Source: Antarctobacter heliothermus (GTDB taxonomy: Bacteria > Pseudomonadota > Alphaproteobacteria > Rhodobacterales > Rhodobacteraceae). Taken from it: a stretch of DNA of 64,000 nucleotides. A model generated the notes under the pieces. It ran no database searches. It was not told where the DNA came from and worked only from the letters and a program-made list of their open reading frames with translations. Below are positions 7,426 through 17,259 of this stretch, piece by piece; position 1 is the first letter of the stretch; every line of letters starts with the position of its first letter. The position numbers and the translations under genes are program-made. The DNA is taken from NCBI RefSeq assembly GCF_002237555.1, contig NZ_CP022540.1, positions 3,353,001-3,417,000 on the forward strand. The letters are read 5' to 3'.

Positions 7426-8319
7426 ATGATCCCCAGACTGGATGCGCGCAAGATTGCGGTGCGGGATGACGAAACGCTGGCGGCGTTGCGGCAGGGCGCG
7501 GAAGAGAGCGGCTTTTTGACCGTGCGGAACACGGCGATCACACCTGCCCGGATGCGACTTGTGCTGGCGGCTTATGGCGCGTTTTTCGACCTGCCAGAGG
7601 CGGAAAAGCGTGTGGTGGACATGGCGGCGACGGGGTCGAACCGGGGCTGGGGCGCGCCGCAGAGCGAGCGGGTCGATCCAAACGCCAACCCCGATTACAA
7701 GCAGGTGTTCGATTGCGGGTTCGAAGTGCCGGGGTCGGATTTGTCGGTCTACGCGCCGAACCTGTGGCCGGCACGCCCTGAGGGGTTCCACGAGGTGATC
7801 GCGGCCTACTATCGCGATGCCCTGGGCGTGGCGATGGATCTGTTGCGCGGAATTGCCGAGGCGATTGGCGAGGAGCGCGGGTTCTTTGACGACAAGTTCG
7901 CACAACCCATGGCGCTGTTGCGCGGGAATTACTATCCGCCGCGTCCTGACTGGGCCGGGGAGATGGATTTCGGCATCGCGGCGCATACGGATTATGGCTG
8001 TCTGACGCTGCTGGGAACGGACGGGGTGCCGGGGCTGGAGGTGCTGACGCCGGACGGCAAGTGGGTGGCGGTTGCGGCGCAGCCCGGCGAGTTTATCATC
8101 AACTTTGGTGAGATGCTGGAGATCTGGACAAAGGGTCGGGTCAAGGCGACGCCGCACCGGGTGCGCGGCTCTGCGCAGGAGCGGATTTCGGTGCCGCTGT
8201 TTTTCAACCCGGGGTTTGAGACCAATGTGGCGCCGATGGGATCGGGCGAAGTTGTGCGGGCCGGGGATCATCTGTCGCGGCGGTTCAATGAGACCTATCT
8301 GCATTTGAACAAAGGGTAG
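7426..8319 (+). CDS. 2-oxoglutarate/Fe(II) oxygenase, isopenicillin N synthase family
   Basis: 297 residues. Soluble non-haem iron oxygenase of the IPNS-like group. The N-terminal DIOX_N part (about 1-120) includes FFDLPEAEK and GWGAPQSE. The double-stranded beta-helix holds the iron ligands His and Asp in AAHTDYG, the distal His in KATPHRV, and the 2-oxoglutarate-type Arg in ERISVPLFFNP. AGGAGG ends ten bases before the ATG at 7426; the open frame extends further upstream but without a better start. The substrate cannot be read from the sequence. It is convergent with the TfoX-like gene. Confidence 0.85.
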   Translation: MIPRLDARKIAVRDDETLAALRQGAEESGFLTVRNTAITPARMRLVLAAYGAFFDLPEAEKRVVDMAATGSNRGWGAPQSERVDPNANPDYKQVFDCGFEVPGSDLSVYAPNLWPARPEGFHEVIAAYYRDALGVAMDLLRGIAEAIGEERGFFDDKFAQPMALLRGNYYPPRPDWAGEMDFGIAAHTDYGCLTLLGTDGVPGLEVLTPDGKWVAVAAQPGEFIINFGEMLEIWTKGRVKATPHRVRGSAQERISVPLFFNPGFETNVAPMGSGEVVRAGDHLSRRFNETYLHLNKG

Positions 8320-8394
8320 GGCGGCGTCAGGCGCACAAGGCGCGACTTGCGGCGGGTTGTTTGTTTCGGGACTTTCAAGGCCGCGCGGGACAGG

Positions 8395-8718
8395 TCAGAG
8401 GTGGCGCAGCGCTTCGCGGGCAAGGGCGACCGCCTCTTCGGGATCGTCGAGGGCCGTGCCGGGCAGGGTCCAGTAGGGCATGGCCCCGCTTTTCCCGGTC
8501 TTGCGGGTATAGGTCCAGCGGGTGCAGCCCATGGATTCGAGCCGGTCGATGAAAGGGCCGGCCCCCTTGAGAAGAATGCCGCCATCAGAGTGCAGAATCG
8601 CAAAGATGGTGCCCTCATGATAAAGGCAGAGGCCGCCCATCATCTTGCGGGTGGTGATGTTCCCCAAGCCCGAAAAGAGATCCTTTGCAAAGGCAATCTC
8701 TTCGGGCGAGACGCTCAC
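8395..8718 (-). CDS. TfoX N-terminal-domain protein
   Basis: 107 residues covering only the TfoX_N domain (KMMGGLCLYHEGTIFAILHSDG, residues about 24-45; GCTRWTY; MPYWTLP). Full TfoX/Sxy regulates competence in gammaproteobacteria; stand-alone N-domains are common in alphaproteobacteria and have no established role. A GTG start at 8718 is chosen because it overlaps the stop codon of the upstream Fe-S carrier gene as GTGA, which implies translational coupling. A longer frame without this overlap is possible but reads as low-complexity Arg-rich sequence. Confidence 0.8.
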   Translation of the reverse strand: MSVSPEEIAFAKDLFSGLGNITTRKMMGGLCLYHEGTIFAILHSDGGILLKGAGPFIDRLESMGCTRWTYTRKTGKSGAMPYWTLPGTALDDPEEAVALAREALRHL

Positions 8719-9098
8719 CCCTGAGCGTCCTGTCCGGCGGTCAGCTCTTCGACATCCTTGAACTTGATCGACTCGCCGCAACCGCAGGCGTCCGTCACGT
8801 TCGGGTTGCGGAACTTGAACGCGGATTCCAACAGCGCGGTTTCATAGTCGATTTCCGTGCCGAACAGGAACATCTGCGCCATGGGCGCGATCAGCACCCG
8901 CGCGCCGTCCTGTTCGACGACCTCGTCGTTGGTCTCTGCCGCATCGACATAGTCCATGGTGTATTCCATGCCCGCGCAGCCGCCCTTTTTGATGCCGATC
9001 TTGAGCCCGAAGCGATTGTCACGCTCCATCAGCTTGCGGATCTGGCGCACGGCGGCGGGGGTGATGGTCACTGGGGATTGGCCGGGAATGCCGAACAT
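8715..9098 (-). CDS. A-type iron-sulfur carrier protein (IscA/ErpA/SufA family)
   Basis: 127 residues. It carries nascent Fe-S clusters to target apoproteins. The three family cysteines are present: KKGGCAGMEY and the C-terminal pair in ACGCGESIKFK. Length is slightly above the usual ~107-120 because of a short C-terminal tail. It shares a four-base overlap with the downstream TfoX-like gene. Which subfamily (IscA, ErpA or SufA) it belongs to cannot be settled by eye. Confidence 0.92.
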   Translation of the reverse strand: MFGIPGQSPVTITPAAVRQIRKLMERDNRFGLKIGIKKGGCAGMEYTMDYVDAAETNDEVVEQDGARVLIAPMAQMFLFGTEIDYETALLESAFKFRNPNVTDACGCGESIKFKDVEELTAGQDAQG

Positions 9099-9193
9099 CG
9101 GATACTCCTATTCTGACTGCAAACCTAGGGTATGCGGTGGCCCAGAACAAGGGCCTGACCCAAGGCCGGAACGCAGGCCGGAACACGAATTGG

Positions 9194-10951
9194 TCAGGCG
9201 GCGGCGGATTTTGGCGGGTTGGGATCGACGGGTGGGGCCACATCGGGAAAGATGGCGACGCGGTCCTCTTTCTCGATCCGGGCGAGATGCGCGATCAGAG
9301 CCTCGCGCGCAAGGCAGGCGGTGTCCCATGAACTGTTGGGGTCGCGGCACGGCACCATGAACCAGACGTCGATGCCATAGGCGTCCTGTCCGGTGACGCG
9401 CACGGCGGATTTGTCGAGGTCGTCAAGATCGGCCTGATCAAGTGTATCGAGCACCTCTTCGAAACAGGCGCGCAGGCGGTCGATGTCGACCTCTGGCGCC
9501 AGTTTGAATTTCAGCACGCGCAGCATCTCCGGCTCTTTGAGCGTCCAGTTTTCAAAGGTGGTGGAGGCGAATTCGCTGACGGGAACCACAAGGCGGGTCC
9601 CGTCCCAGTCGCGCAGTTGCACATAGGTGAAGTTGATCCGTTCGACGTGGCACAGTGCATCGCGGTAGACGACGCGGTCACCGATGCGGGCGGATTGGTT
9701 GAGGGCAATCTGGAGCGAGGCCAGAATATTGGTCAGGATGGTGCGCGCGGCATAGCCAAGGATCAGAGTCAGCGCGCCCGCCGAGGCCAGCAGCGAAAAC
9801 CCGTAGGTGCGAAACAGATTGGCCGAGGCCAGCACGATGCCAAAGCCGAACAGAAAGACGATGATCACAAGGATGCGGCGCACGGCGGCGATGCGGGTGG
9901 CACGGGTGCGGGCCTCATCGAATTGCTGGCGGGTCAGGTCCATTTCGTCAAAGCCGGTGATCTGGTCGAGGATGACCTCGACCACATTGACGATCAGCAT
10001 CAAGGCGGCGGTGACGAAGCAGGCGGCGATCAGCGGTGTCAGGACGGTGTTCAGACGGCCGGAAAAGACAAAGACGGTCTGAGTCCCGATGGCCAGCACA
10101 AGGGCCACGGCGGCCAGCACCATCGGCGTGCGCGCCGCGCGAAAGGCGGCGGTGGTGATGCGGCGGGTGGCGTGACGCCCCACGCGGCGCAGGGTAACGG
10201 CGGTGCCCTGACCGGCCAGTGCCGCCAACAGCGCCAGCAGCGGCAGGCCAAACACCTCCCACCACATCAGCCGCCAGAAGGCGTGTTCGCGCAGTGAGTC
10301 GGGCAGCAGCCGTTCATAGTGCGAGGGGCCATAAGCCTCATAAAGCGCGGGGATCTTTTGCACGGTCTGGCGTGAGATCACCCAGACCGGATCGCTGTCC
10401 GCCGGTTTGATCCGGTCAAGGCGGATCGCAACCGGGATGCCGTCCAGTTCGATCTCCCAGACCAGCAGCGACCGGCGTTTCATCCCGGCTGTTGCGGAAC
10501 TGGAGGTCTGGCGGGCGTTCAGTGCATCAGGTCGGTCAAGGATCTGGCCCCAGTCCAGCACGGCGCGGCGTTCGATCACCGTCACCAGTTCGCGGGCCAG
10601 ACGCGGGCCGCTGGCGGGCTGTTCCTGCGGGTCTAGGTCTGACAGGTCCAGCAGGTGCGCGCGCGACAGCGCCTCGGGATCGGTGCGGGCGCTGCGCAGG
10701 AGCGATTCCATTGTGGCGCGGGGGGTACTGCGATCCAGCCACTCGGGGGCTGCCGCCAAGCCGGGGTTGAGAGCGTCGACCTCAAACCACGGGTCGTCGG
10801 ATTGTGCAGACGCAAGGGTTGCTGGCAGGAGCAGCCACAGAGACAAAAAGAGGGATAAGAGACCCTGCGACAAAAGGTGTGACACTGACAGCGTCACAAG
10901 CGGTCGCGCGCGTGGGCGCAGGCAGGGGCCGGAATTACATCGCATCAGCAA
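9194..10951 (-). CDS. MscS-family mechanosensitive channel
   Basis: 585 residues. An N-terminal hydrophobic signal or anchor (ending LLPATLASAQ, about 50) leads to a ~180-residue periplasmic part, then four to five membrane segments (about 225-420). The MscS core follows: the pore helix region ASAGALTLILGYAARTILTNI, then the beta-domain RIGDRVVYRDALCHVERI. The C-terminal alpha/beta part is complete. It protects against hypo-osmotic shock or exports small solutes. The start is uncertain: the ATG at 10951 has no good ribosome site and a GTG at 10897 would place the signal sequence at the very N-terminus. Confidence 0.85.
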   Translation of the reverse strand: MLMRCNSGPCLRPRARPLVTLSVSHLLSQGLLSLFLSLWLLLPATLASAQSDDPWFEVDALNPGLAAAPEWLDRSTPRATMESLLRSARTDPEALSRAHLLDLSDLDPQEQPASGPRLARELVTVIERRAVLDWGQILDRPDALNARQTSSSATAGMKRRSLLVWEIELDGIPVAIRLDRIKPADSDPVWVISRQTVQKIPALYEAYGPSHYERLLPDSLREHAFWRLMWWEVFGLPLLALLAALAGQGTAVTLRRVGRHATRRITTAAFRAARTPMVLAAVALVLAIGTQTVFVFSGRLNTVLTPLIAACFVTAALMLIVNVVEVILDQITGFDEMDLTRQQFDEARTRATRIAAVRRILVIIVFLFGFGIVLASANLFRTYGFSLLASAGALTLILGYAARTILTNILASLQIALNQSARIGDRVVYRDALCHVERINFTYVQLRDWDGTRLVVPVSEFASTTFENWTLKEPEMLRVLKFKLAPEVDIDRLRACFEEVLDTLDQADLDDLDKSAVRVTGQDAYGIDVWFMVPCRDPNSSWDTACLAREALIAHLARIEKEDRVAIFPDVAPPVDPNPPKSAAA

Positions 10952-11035
10952 GGGAACGCGGCGCGGGTCCGGCTGGTTCCCTGTTCCCTGTCGGCAAAAG
11001 ATCGGAGCCGCCCGGCAGGGGCGGCCCCGTTGGGG

Positions 11036-12256
11036 TCAGAGACCCATGCAGTTGGCGTAGTAGGTCACCGTGGCGGGCCAGTCAGAGAAGACGCCGATCA
11101 CGCCCACGTCCTGGGCCACCACGTCCAGCACTTCGAAATAGTCGCCGTCGCGGTCGATGGCTTCGGTCACCGACTGGTAGTACCAGCCGCCGCCTGTTTT
11201 CAGCGGGCCGGAGCGTTCCAGCGTCCAGGCGATCAGGTCCAAACCGGCCTCTTTGGCGGCCAGGGCATAGGCGCTTGCGCCAATGTCGCCGTTTTCCTCA
11301 ACGGTCAGCAGCATGTTCATCGACGGGGCAAGATAGTTGACGCCCTGTTCCTTGAGCGCGGCAAAATCCTGTAGCCAAGTGTCGGCGGACTGTTCGTCAA
11401 AGCCATCGGTCCACTCGACCAGATAGACCGCCTGCGCGCCGAACTCCGGCTCTGCTTCGATCCAGTACAGAACATCGTCAAGGTTGAAGGACTGCGGCCA
11501 GACGCGGCTGGCGTCGATCCCGGCGTCCTTGTAGGCGTCGATCAGCTTTTGCGCGTAGTCCTGCTGGCTGAACCCGTCAAATGGCATCTCGACCGAGGGG
11601 CTTTTGAGTTCCGGGGTGAAGTCCGCGCCAAGGCTGTCGAACAGTTCGATGGACCGGGCGTGGGTCATCAGCGTGGCGTTGTCGACATACAGATCGGTGC
11701 GCCAGTCGGCTGTGCCACCCAGATAGGCCTCTGGTGTGGTCGCGCTGCGGTCGGCGGCGTCCATCTTGGGCTTCAGCGTCATGAACTCGGCCAGCGTCAG
11801 GTCCGATGTGCGGCACTCTGCGGTGGCGGTCTGGTCGCCCGAGGCCGGGGCGAAGGGTGTGGTGCACTTCTGTCCCAGATCGGTTGCGACGATGTCGGTC
11901 GTGGTGTGCAGATCGTTCTGGGCGTGACGGCAGACCAGTTCCTTGTCCGCGGTAAAGGTCACGTCGCATTCGAGGATACCGGCGCCCATGGCGGCGGCAG
12001 CGCGGTTCGATTCCTCTGTATGTTCGGGAAACATCAGCGGCGCGCCGCGGTGCCCGATCGAGAATTTGCTCACCTTGGGCGCTTGGGCAACGCAGGACTG
12101 CAATTTGTCCTTCAGCGCGCCATCTTCCATCTGAGAGATCAGGTAGGCAGGGCGGACACCATAGGTCAGGCCGGCGTCGTGGGGGGTGGCGTGGCTCTCT
12201 GCGAGGGCCGGCGAGGCGACAAGCGCGGCCAGCGACAGGATGCGAAAGGATGACAT
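11036..12256 (-). CDS. exported glycerophosphodiester phosphodiesterase
   Basis: 406 residues. It hydrolyses glycerophosphodiesters to glycerol 3-phosphate and an alcohol in the periplasm. A signal peptide (1-19, ending SPALA) precedes the GDPD barrel: [17 protein letters not shown] holds the catalytic His and the first Glu, [19 protein letters not shown] the metal ligands and second His. The domain carries insertions that make it longer than the ~330-360 of GlpQ. ATG 12256 is supported by GGAGG seven bases upstream; the open frame continues back into the next gene without a start of comparable quality. Confidence 0.88.
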   Translation of the reverse strand: MSSFRILSLAALVASPALAESHATPHDAGLTYGVRPAYLISQMEDGALKDKLQSCVAQAPKVSKFSIGHRGAPLMFPEHTEESNRAAAAMGAGILECDVTFTADKELVCRHAQNDLHTTTDIVATDLGQKCTTPFAPASGDQTATAECRTSDLTLAEFMTLKPKMDAADRSATTPEAYLGGTADWRTDLYVDNATLMTHARSIELFDSLGADFTPELKSPSVEMPFDGFSQQDYAQKLIDAYKDAGIDASRVWPQSFNLDDVLYWIEAEPEFGAQAVYLVEWTDGFDEQSADTWLQDFAALKEQGVNYLAPSMNMLLTVEENGDIGASAYALAAKEAGLDLIAWTLERSGPLKTGGGWYYQSVTEAIDRDGDYFEVLDVVAQDVGVIGVFSDWPATVTYYANCMGL

Positions 12257-12351
12257 TGGGAAACCTCCAGTTGAGGAACCCAGTGTGCCACAGAGATCAT
12301 GACGTGTCAGTGACCGCTCAGTGAAGCCTGAATGACATACAGGTGCGGCTG

Positions 12352-13551
12352 TCAGGTTTGCGGTGCCGGGTCGGGACGGGCCTGCAGCGCGGGCAGGGCG
12401 GACAGAACCGACAGCAGTGCCAGCCCCAAGAGCAGCCACAGCATCCGCGCGGGATCTGCCGACGCGCCGATCAGCGCACCCGAGACCGCTGTCATGGCCG
12501 CGGCGCATCCGACCGTGACCGCGCCGGACAGGCCGGCGGCGCTGCCCGCCAGATCCGGGCGCACTGACATGGCCCCCGCCATCCCCGCAGGTGTGCTGAT
12601 TCCATTGGCGAGGCCAATGACGGGGATCGTCACAAACAGGCTGAGCGCAGACCCCGACCCAAGCCACCAGATCGGCAAGGCGAGCCCCAGCCCTACCAGA
12701 GAAATCAAACGCCCGATCAGGACCATATGCGCCGTCTCGAACCGCCCACCGAAACGCCGCGACAAATAGCTGCCACAGACGAATCCGATTGGCGGCAGGC
12801 CGATCAGCGCGCCAACCACGCTTTCGGGCAGGTCAAAGACCGCGACCGCCAGAATGGGCGTGGCGGCCAGATAGGCAAAGAAGACGCCCATGCCAAATCC
12901 AACGGAAAAGGTGTAGGACCAAAAACCAACATTGCTCAGCAATGCCGGATAGGCCCGGAAATGTGCCGCAAAGCCCCGACCGCGGGTGGAATTGGTCTCT
13001 CCAAGGTCGTGCCAACACAGCCAGACCAGCGCCGCCCCGGCGACGAAGAACACCCAGAGCGTCGAGCGCCAGCCCAGCACTTGATCCAGCGTGCCGCCGA
13101 CCACCGGGGCCAGCATCGGCCCCAGCGCAATGGCCATGCCGATCGTGCCAAGCCGCGAGGTGGCCTCGGACGGGGGAGAGGTGTCGCGCACGATGGCGCG
13201 CGACAGCACATTGCCTGCAATGACAGAGGATTGCAGGACACGGAAAACCATGAAGGTGGAGAAATCGGGTGCCAGTACGGTGCCAAGTGAGGCCAGCGTG
13301 AAAATCGCCAGCGACCACAGCAGCACCGGACGGCGTCCGTACAGATCGGACAGCGGGCCGATGACCACCTGCAGAACCGCCGTGACCAGCATGAACACGG
13401 AGATCGACAGGCTGGCCTGCGCGTAGGTAATCTCAAAGGCCTTTGCCATGTTCGGCAGCGACGGCAGGAACATGTTGACCGACACGATGCCCAGAATGGT
13501 GATCAGGACAAGTGTGCTCAGGCGGGGAGGGTGTGTGGGAATGGGGCGCAT
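12352..13551 (-). CDS. MFS drug-efflux transporter, Bcr/CflA family
   Basis: 399 residues, about 12 membrane helices. The motif-A loop [16 protein letters not shown] between helices 2 and 3 and the helix-5 antiporter-like motif [13 protein letters not shown] identify a drug/proton antiporter of the Bcr/CflA type. Substrates of the family include bicyclomycin, chloramphenicol and sulfonamides, but none can be assigned here. It lies downstream of the SufT-like gene on the same strand with a hairpin between them. Confidence 0.88.
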   Translation of the reverse strand: MRPIPTHPPRLSTLVLITILGIVSVNMFLPSLPNMAKAFEITYAQASLSISVFMLVTAVLQVVIGPLSDLYGRRPVLLWSLAIFTLASLGTVLAPDFSTFMVFRVLQSSVIAGNVLSRAIVRDTSPPSEATSRLGTIGMAIALGPMLAPVVGGTLDQVLGWRSTLWVFFVAGAALVWLCWHDLGETNSTRGRGFAAHFRAYPALLSNVGFWSYTFSVGFGMGVFFAYLAATPILAVAVFDLPESVVGALIGLPPIGFVCGSYLSRRFGGRFETAHMVLIGRLISLVGLGLALPIWWLGSGSALSLFVTIPVIGLANGISTPAGMAGAMSVRPDLAGSAAGLSGAVTVGCAAAMTAVSGALIGASADPARMLWLLLGLALLSVLSALPALQARPDPAPQT

Positions 13552-13589
13552 GGAATCTTTTTCGAAGGATGCCCATGCGATACATGGTT

Positions 13590-13613
13590 TGCGGGCCGGA
13601 CAACAGGCCCGCA
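13590..13613 (-). terminator. hairpin between the SufT-like gene and the MFS gene
   Basis: TGCGGGCC and GGCCCGCA arms around an eight-base loop just past the stop at 13619. There is no T-run on the minus strand, so termination strength is uncertain. Confidence 0.4.
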
Positions 13614-13618
13614 GACAA

Positions 13619-13981
13619 TCACATAAAGCCGAGTTCCAGCCGTGCCTCGTCGGACATCATTTCCATGCCCCAGGGCGGTTCCCACGTCAGATCGACGTCG
13701 ACGTGTTTCACCCCCGGCAGCGGCTCGACCGCTTCGGCGACCCAGCCGGGCATCTCACCCGCGACGGGGCAGCCTGGTGCGGTCAGCGTCATGATGATGC
13801 GGACCTCGCTCTGGTCGTTGATGTCGACGGTGTAGACCAGTCCAAGGTCATAGATGTTGACCGGTATTTCCGGGTCATAGACAGACCGGCACGCCTCGAC
13901 GACCGTGTCGTAGAGCGGATGATCAGTGCTGGACGGGGCGATCAAAGGAGCGCCTTCCATCTGCGGGTTCTGCTGCGTCAT
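13619..13981 (-). CDS. sufT: SufT/MIP18-family (DUF59) iron-sulfur assembly protein
   Basis: 120 residues. Small cytosolic protein that helps Fe-S cluster delivery in SUF-type systems. The DUF59 pattern is clear: SVYDPEIPVNIYDLGLVY, then LTAPGCPVAGEMPGW with the single conserved Cys, and a C-terminal extension ending WGMEMMSDEARLELGF that is characteristic of SufT. The first 25 residues are a disordered Gln/Pro-rich leader. The suf operon itself is not in the window. CGGAGACGAGG lies upstream of the ATG. Confidence 0.85.
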   Translation of the reverse strand: MTQQNPQMEGAPLIAPSSTDHPLYDTVVEACRSVYDPEIPVNIYDLGLVYTVDINDQSEVRIIMTLTAPGCPVAGEMPGWVAEAVEPLPGVKHVDVDLTWEPPWGMEMMSDEARLELGFM

Positions 13982-14102
13982 TGCCGTCCTCGTCTCCGAA
14001 AGGTTGACGTTTTATATAGGGATTGCCCAAGGCCGGGTAAAGGCCTCTGGCAGGGTGGGTGTCACTGGGTCGCGGCGGCCGAGGTGGAGCCGGTTGAATA
14101 GG

Positions 14103-14243
14103 TCACCTTGTCCAGGGGAACCTGTTTAGATATCTCCACTCAAGTCTCTCATGCCGGGTAAATGTCCCGCCCGTTGCGGCGGCCAAGCTGGCAAAGATGC
14201 GCTCTGTGCCCAGATGCGCGGCGATGTCGACCGCCGACGCCAT
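14103..14243 (-). pseudogene. possible gene remnant downstream of the RimB-RimK gene
   Basis: A 46-codon frame whose first ~30 codons have the GC-rich third positions of local genes (starting MASAVDIAAHLGTERIF) and whose last part switches to rare codons (AGA, CTA, AGG). This looks like the start of a gene broken near 14150, but it is short and could be chance. The rest of 13982-14255 shows nothing I can name. Confidence 0.2.
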
Positions 14244-14255
14244 GAGCGGTCTGAC

Positions 14256-15671
14256 CTACTCTTCGTTCATGCTTTTGATCGAGCGTACCGGCGCAGGGCG
14301 GACCTTGGCCTCGATATGTTCATACAGCATTTCGGCGATATTCTTCTTGGTCGCGGTTTCGATTCCTTCGAGGCCGGGGCTGGAATTGACCTCTAGTACC
14401 TTGGCGCCGGTGTCCGAGCGCAGCAGGTCCACGCCCGCCAGATTGAGCTTGAACGCCCGCGCCGCGCGCACCGCTGCATCGCGCTCTTCCTTGGTGATCC
14501 GGACCACCTTGGCTGAACCGCCGCGATGCAGGTTGGAGCGAAAGTCCCCATCGGCCCCGGTGCGTTTCATGGCCGCGATGACCTTGCCGCCGATCACCAG
14601 ACAGCGAATGTCTTCACCCGCGGCTTCCTTGACGAAATCCTGCACCAGAAAGTTGGCCTTCAGTCCACGAAAAGCGTCGATGACGGATTCGGCGGCCTTT
14701 TTGGTTTCGGCCAGCACGACGCCCTTGCCTTGCGTCGATTCCAGCAGCTTGACGATCATCGGCGCGGTGCCCACCAGCCGCATCAGCGACTGGGTGTCCT
14801 TGGGCGAGGCGGCAAAGGCGGTGTTGGGCATGCCGATCTTGTGCCGCGCCATCAACTGATGCGCGTAGAGCTTGTCACGGGAAGCCGAGATACCTTCGGA
14901 GCCGTTGACGCAAAAGGTGCCGATGGTCTCAAACTGGCGAATGACGGCCGTGCCGTAGGCCGTGACGGTGGCCCCGATGCGCGGGATCACCGCATCGTAG
15001 CGCGGCAGCCGCTTGCCATCGTAGTGCACCTCTGGCGAAAGGGCGTTGATGGCCATGTAACAGCGGGTGGTGTCGATCACCTCGACCGTATGGCCACGCG
15101 CCTCGCCCTCTTCGACCATGCGGCGGGTGGAGTAGTTATCCTCACGGCTAAGCACGGCGACACGCAAGCTGCGGTTGGGCGCAGCCTGACGCACCCGTGC
15201 TGTGGAATAGACGTCATAGGACAGTTTGGGCTGCTGAAAGCGATCCGTGGCGACGATGGTGATATGATCCTTCAGCGCCTCGCGGCCCAGCAACATGCGT
15301 GAGGCCATGGTCGAACGGTCTGTCAGCGTCATTTCGATGCGCCAGCTTTCTTCGCCGACCCGGATGGTCGAGGCGATGACATAGCGCGATTCTGTTTCCC
15401 CGTTCGAGGAGGTGACGTTGCGGCGGTCAACAATGCGGGCGGAGCAGGGAATCACCAGATCCTCGCGTCCCGGCACCGGATGCACGGTAAAGCGGACCTT
15501 GGGCGACGTGGCCGGGCCGAATGTTTCGATGTCAAAGGCGTGCAGCGCCGAAGTGCGGGCCCCGGTGTCCACCTTGGCCCGCAGTGCAGGAAGGCCGAGA
15601 TCGGGGAGCGAGACCCATTCTTCCCACCCAAAGCGGATCATGTCGGGGAGCGGATCTTGTTGGTCGTCCAT
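14256..15671 (-). CDS. rimK: fused RimB-like aspartic protease and RimK-type ATP-grasp ligase
   Basis: 471 residues. Residues about 10-150 match the RimB/ATP-dependent zinc protease domain with retropepsin fold: the active-site motif [14 protein letters not shown] and [11 protein letters not shown]. Residues about 165-460 are RimK: an N-domain, then the ATP-grasp fold with [35 protein letters not shown], the [10 protein letters not shown] segment, [17 protein letters not shown] and the metal site [13 protein letters not shown]. RimK adds glutamates to the C-terminus of ribosomal protein S6; in pseudomonads rimB is a separate neighbouring gene whose product modulates RimK. Here both are one polypeptide. 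Other RimK-like ligases use different acceptors, so S6 as target is inferred. GAGGAGG precedes the ATG. Confidence 0.85.
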   Translation of the reverse strand: MDDQQDPLPDMIRFGWEEWVSLPDLGLPALRAKVDTGARTSALHAFDIETFGPATSPKVRFTVHPVPGREDLVIPCSARIVDRRNVTSSNGETESRYVIASTIRVGEESWRIEMTLTDRSTMASRMLLGREALKDHITIVATDRFQQPKLSYDVYSTARVRQAAPNRSLRVAVLSREDNYSTRRMVEEGEARGHTVEVIDTTRCYMAINALSPEVHYDGKRLPRYDAVIPRIGATVTAYGTAVIRQFETIGTFCVNGSEGISASRDKLYAHQLMARHKIGMPNTAFAASPKDTQSLMRLVGTAPMIVKLLESTQGKGVVLAETKKAAESVIDAFRGLKANFLVQDFVKEAAGEDIRCLVIGGKVIAAMKRTGADGDFRSNLHRGGSAKVVRITKEERDAAVRAARAFKLNLAGVDLLRSDTGAKVLEVNSSPGLEGIETATKKNIAEMLYEHIEAKVRPAPVRSIKSMNEE

Positions 15672-15841
15672 GTGGCCCTCCTCTCAGAGCCATTACAGCC
15701 GTACCAAGCCCCCCGCGTGGCAACAAGGCCCCGAGCGCGGTTCCATCACTCGCATCGCACTCGCATCGCGGGGGCGAGGGGCGCACAAGGGGCGTAGATT
15801 TGGGTGGCAGAGGTGGCCTGTTCGCGTTCAGGCCGGATGTG

Positions 15842-16609
15842 TCATCCCGCCGAGGCGACCGTGCTGACAAAATTACGCTTCTGCCAGAGCGGCCATCCCA
15901 TCATCTGGCTCATGGTGCCAAATTTCAGGCCGCGCGCCGTCAGACCGTCAAAGGTCTGGGGCATGGCGCGGACGGTCCCGCTCTGGATGTCGTGGGTCAG
16001 GATCACCGATCCGGGCCGTGAGTGCGACAGGATACGGCTTGCTACGACGCTGGCACCGGGGCGGCGCCAGTCTTGCGGATCGACCGACCACAGGATCGTC
16101 GGCAGGCTGCGCGAGCGATACAGCATTTGCCGCTGGCGATGGGTAAAGGCCCCATAAGGCGGGCGGAAGGTGACGGGTGGACGGCCCGTCACCTTGAAAA
16201 TCGCGTCAGAGGTGCGGTCGATCTGGTTCAGGACATAGCTGTCCGAATAGCCGGCCAGATTGGGATGTGACCAACTGTGGTTGCCAATCTCGTGACCTTC
16301 GTCTGCAATCCGCTTGACAATATCCGGCCAGGTGACGACTCTGCGACCAATGAGATAAAACGTGGCGCGCAGACCACGGGCTTTGAGCATATCAAGGAGT
16401 CGAGGAGTCAGGGTCGGATGCGGCCCATCATCAAAAGTCATTGCCACCACCGGCGACGCTGTATTGACCGCCGTCACGGTCACCCAGTCCTTGGACACCA
16501 TGTCCTGCGGCAGGGCGATCTGTGGTGCGGCCCAGAGCGTATCGGGCCGGGACAGGGCAAGAGCAGCAGTGCCGGCGGACAGAAATGTCCGTCGCGAAAA
16601 ATGTGACAT
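15842..16609 (-). CDS. Tat-exported polysaccharide deacetylase (NodB homology)
   Basis: 255 residues. The N-terminus SRRTFLSAGTAALALS is a twin-arginine signal. The NodB domain follows: MTFDDGPHPTLTPRLLDML with the catalytic and metal-binding Asp pair, HEIGNHSWSHPNL with the H-x3-H metal ligands, and RPPYGAFTHRQRQ with the substrate Arg. It deacetylates an N-acetylated glycan in the envelope, such as peptidoglycan or an exopolysaccharide; the substrate is not determined by sequence. It is a single gene, 170 bases downstream of the RimB-RimK gene on the same strand map but read first. Confidence 0.88.
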   Translation of the reverse strand: MSHFSRRTFLSAGTAALALSRPDTLWAAPQIALPQDMVSKDWVTVTAVNTASPVVAMTFDDGPHPTLTPRLLDMLKARGLRATFYLIGRRVVTWPDIVKRIADEGHEIGNHSWSHPNLAGYSDSYVLNQIDRTSDAIFKVTGRPPVTFRPPYGAFTHRQRQMLYRSRSLPTILWSVDPQDWRRPGASVVASRILSHSRPGSVILTHDIQSGTVRAMPQTFDGLTARGLKFGTMSQMMGWPLWQKRNFVSTVASAG

Positions 16610-16785
16610 GATACGACCTTGGCATTGGTGGGCGGGCAGACCCTACGACACAAGCCGGGCTGTTAATAAATGGCAAGGCGTTTCCCGATGGCGGGAAATC
16701 GCCGATGCGCAGCCGTGTCTTATCGGCAACGAACTGTGGCACGAGAACCTTTGAAAAAATGCGCCAAAAACCGGTCCGAAAGCGC

Positions 16786-16814
16786 TTGACGGGGCAGGGG
16801 CCTGCGCATAGAAA
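16786..16814 (+). promoter_or_regulatory. promoter of the tRNA-Asp pair
   Basis: A strong -35 TTGACG at 16786-16791 and a weaker -10 region CATAGAAA at 16807-16814, about 40 bases before the first tRNA. The rest of 16610-16785 shows no gene. Confidence 0.6.
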
Positions 16815-16854
16815 GCCGCTCACGCCACGGCCAAGAGGTCACGGCGGCAGTCAA

Positions 16855-16931
16855 GCGGTTGTAGCTCAGTTGGTTAGAGTACCGGCCTGTCACGCCGGGG
16901 GTCGCGGGTTCGAGCCCCGTCAACCGCGCCA
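16855..16931 (+). tRNA. tRNA-Asp (anticodon GTC), copy 1
   Basis: 77 bases including the encoded GCCA end. Acceptor arms GCGGTTG and CAACCGC pair fully; the D-arm starts AGCTCAGTTGG, the anticodon loop is CTGTCAC with GTC at 16889-16891, and the T-arm reads GGGTTCGAGCCCC. It is identical to the copy at 16968. Confidence 0.97.
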
Positions 16932-16967
16932 AACTGCCCCGAAACCTAGTGCGCCCGGCGTAAATGC

Positions 16968-17044
16968 GCGGTTGTAGCTCAGTTGGTTAGAGTACCGGCC
17001 TGTCACGCCGGGGGTCGCGGGTTCGAGCCCCGTCAACCGCGCCA
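16968..17044 (+). tRNA. tRNA-Asp (anticodon GTC), copy 2
   Basis: Identical over 77 bases to copy 1, which ends 36 bases earlier; the two are probably one transcript. A small TCTC-TTCG-GAGA hairpin follows at 17048-17059. The remaining bases to 17202 hold no gene I can support. Confidence 0.97.
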
Positions 17045-17202
17045 CTTTCTCTTCGGAGAGATGTTTCCCAAAAAAATGCGACACGGCGCGGAACCTGTCA
17101 GGGTTCTGCGTGTTGTCTATTCACACACCGGGGCGTGCGGGACGGAAAGCGTATGGAATACCTGACTGTCCCGTCCCCGGCCGATGAGCGAAAAGAAGAG
17201 AC

Positions 17203-17233
17203 CAAAACAAAAAGACGCCCCAAATGGGACGCC
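17203..17233 (-). terminator. terminator of the DUF882 gene
   Basis: On the minus strand GGCGTCCC-ATTT-GGGGCGTC is followed by TTTTTG. It lies 27 bases past the stop codon at 17260. Confidence 0.82.
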
Positions 17234-17259
17234 TCGACAAAAACGGGTGATGGAGGGGG

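Noticed and set aside
14100..14160. Insertion-sequence end
   Set aside because: No matching inverted repeat, target duplication or transposase fragment in the window.
16855..17044. Integration (att) site at the tRNA-Asp pair
   Set aside because: Both tRNAs are complete and no integrase or phage gene is nearby; a simple gene duplication explains the repeat.
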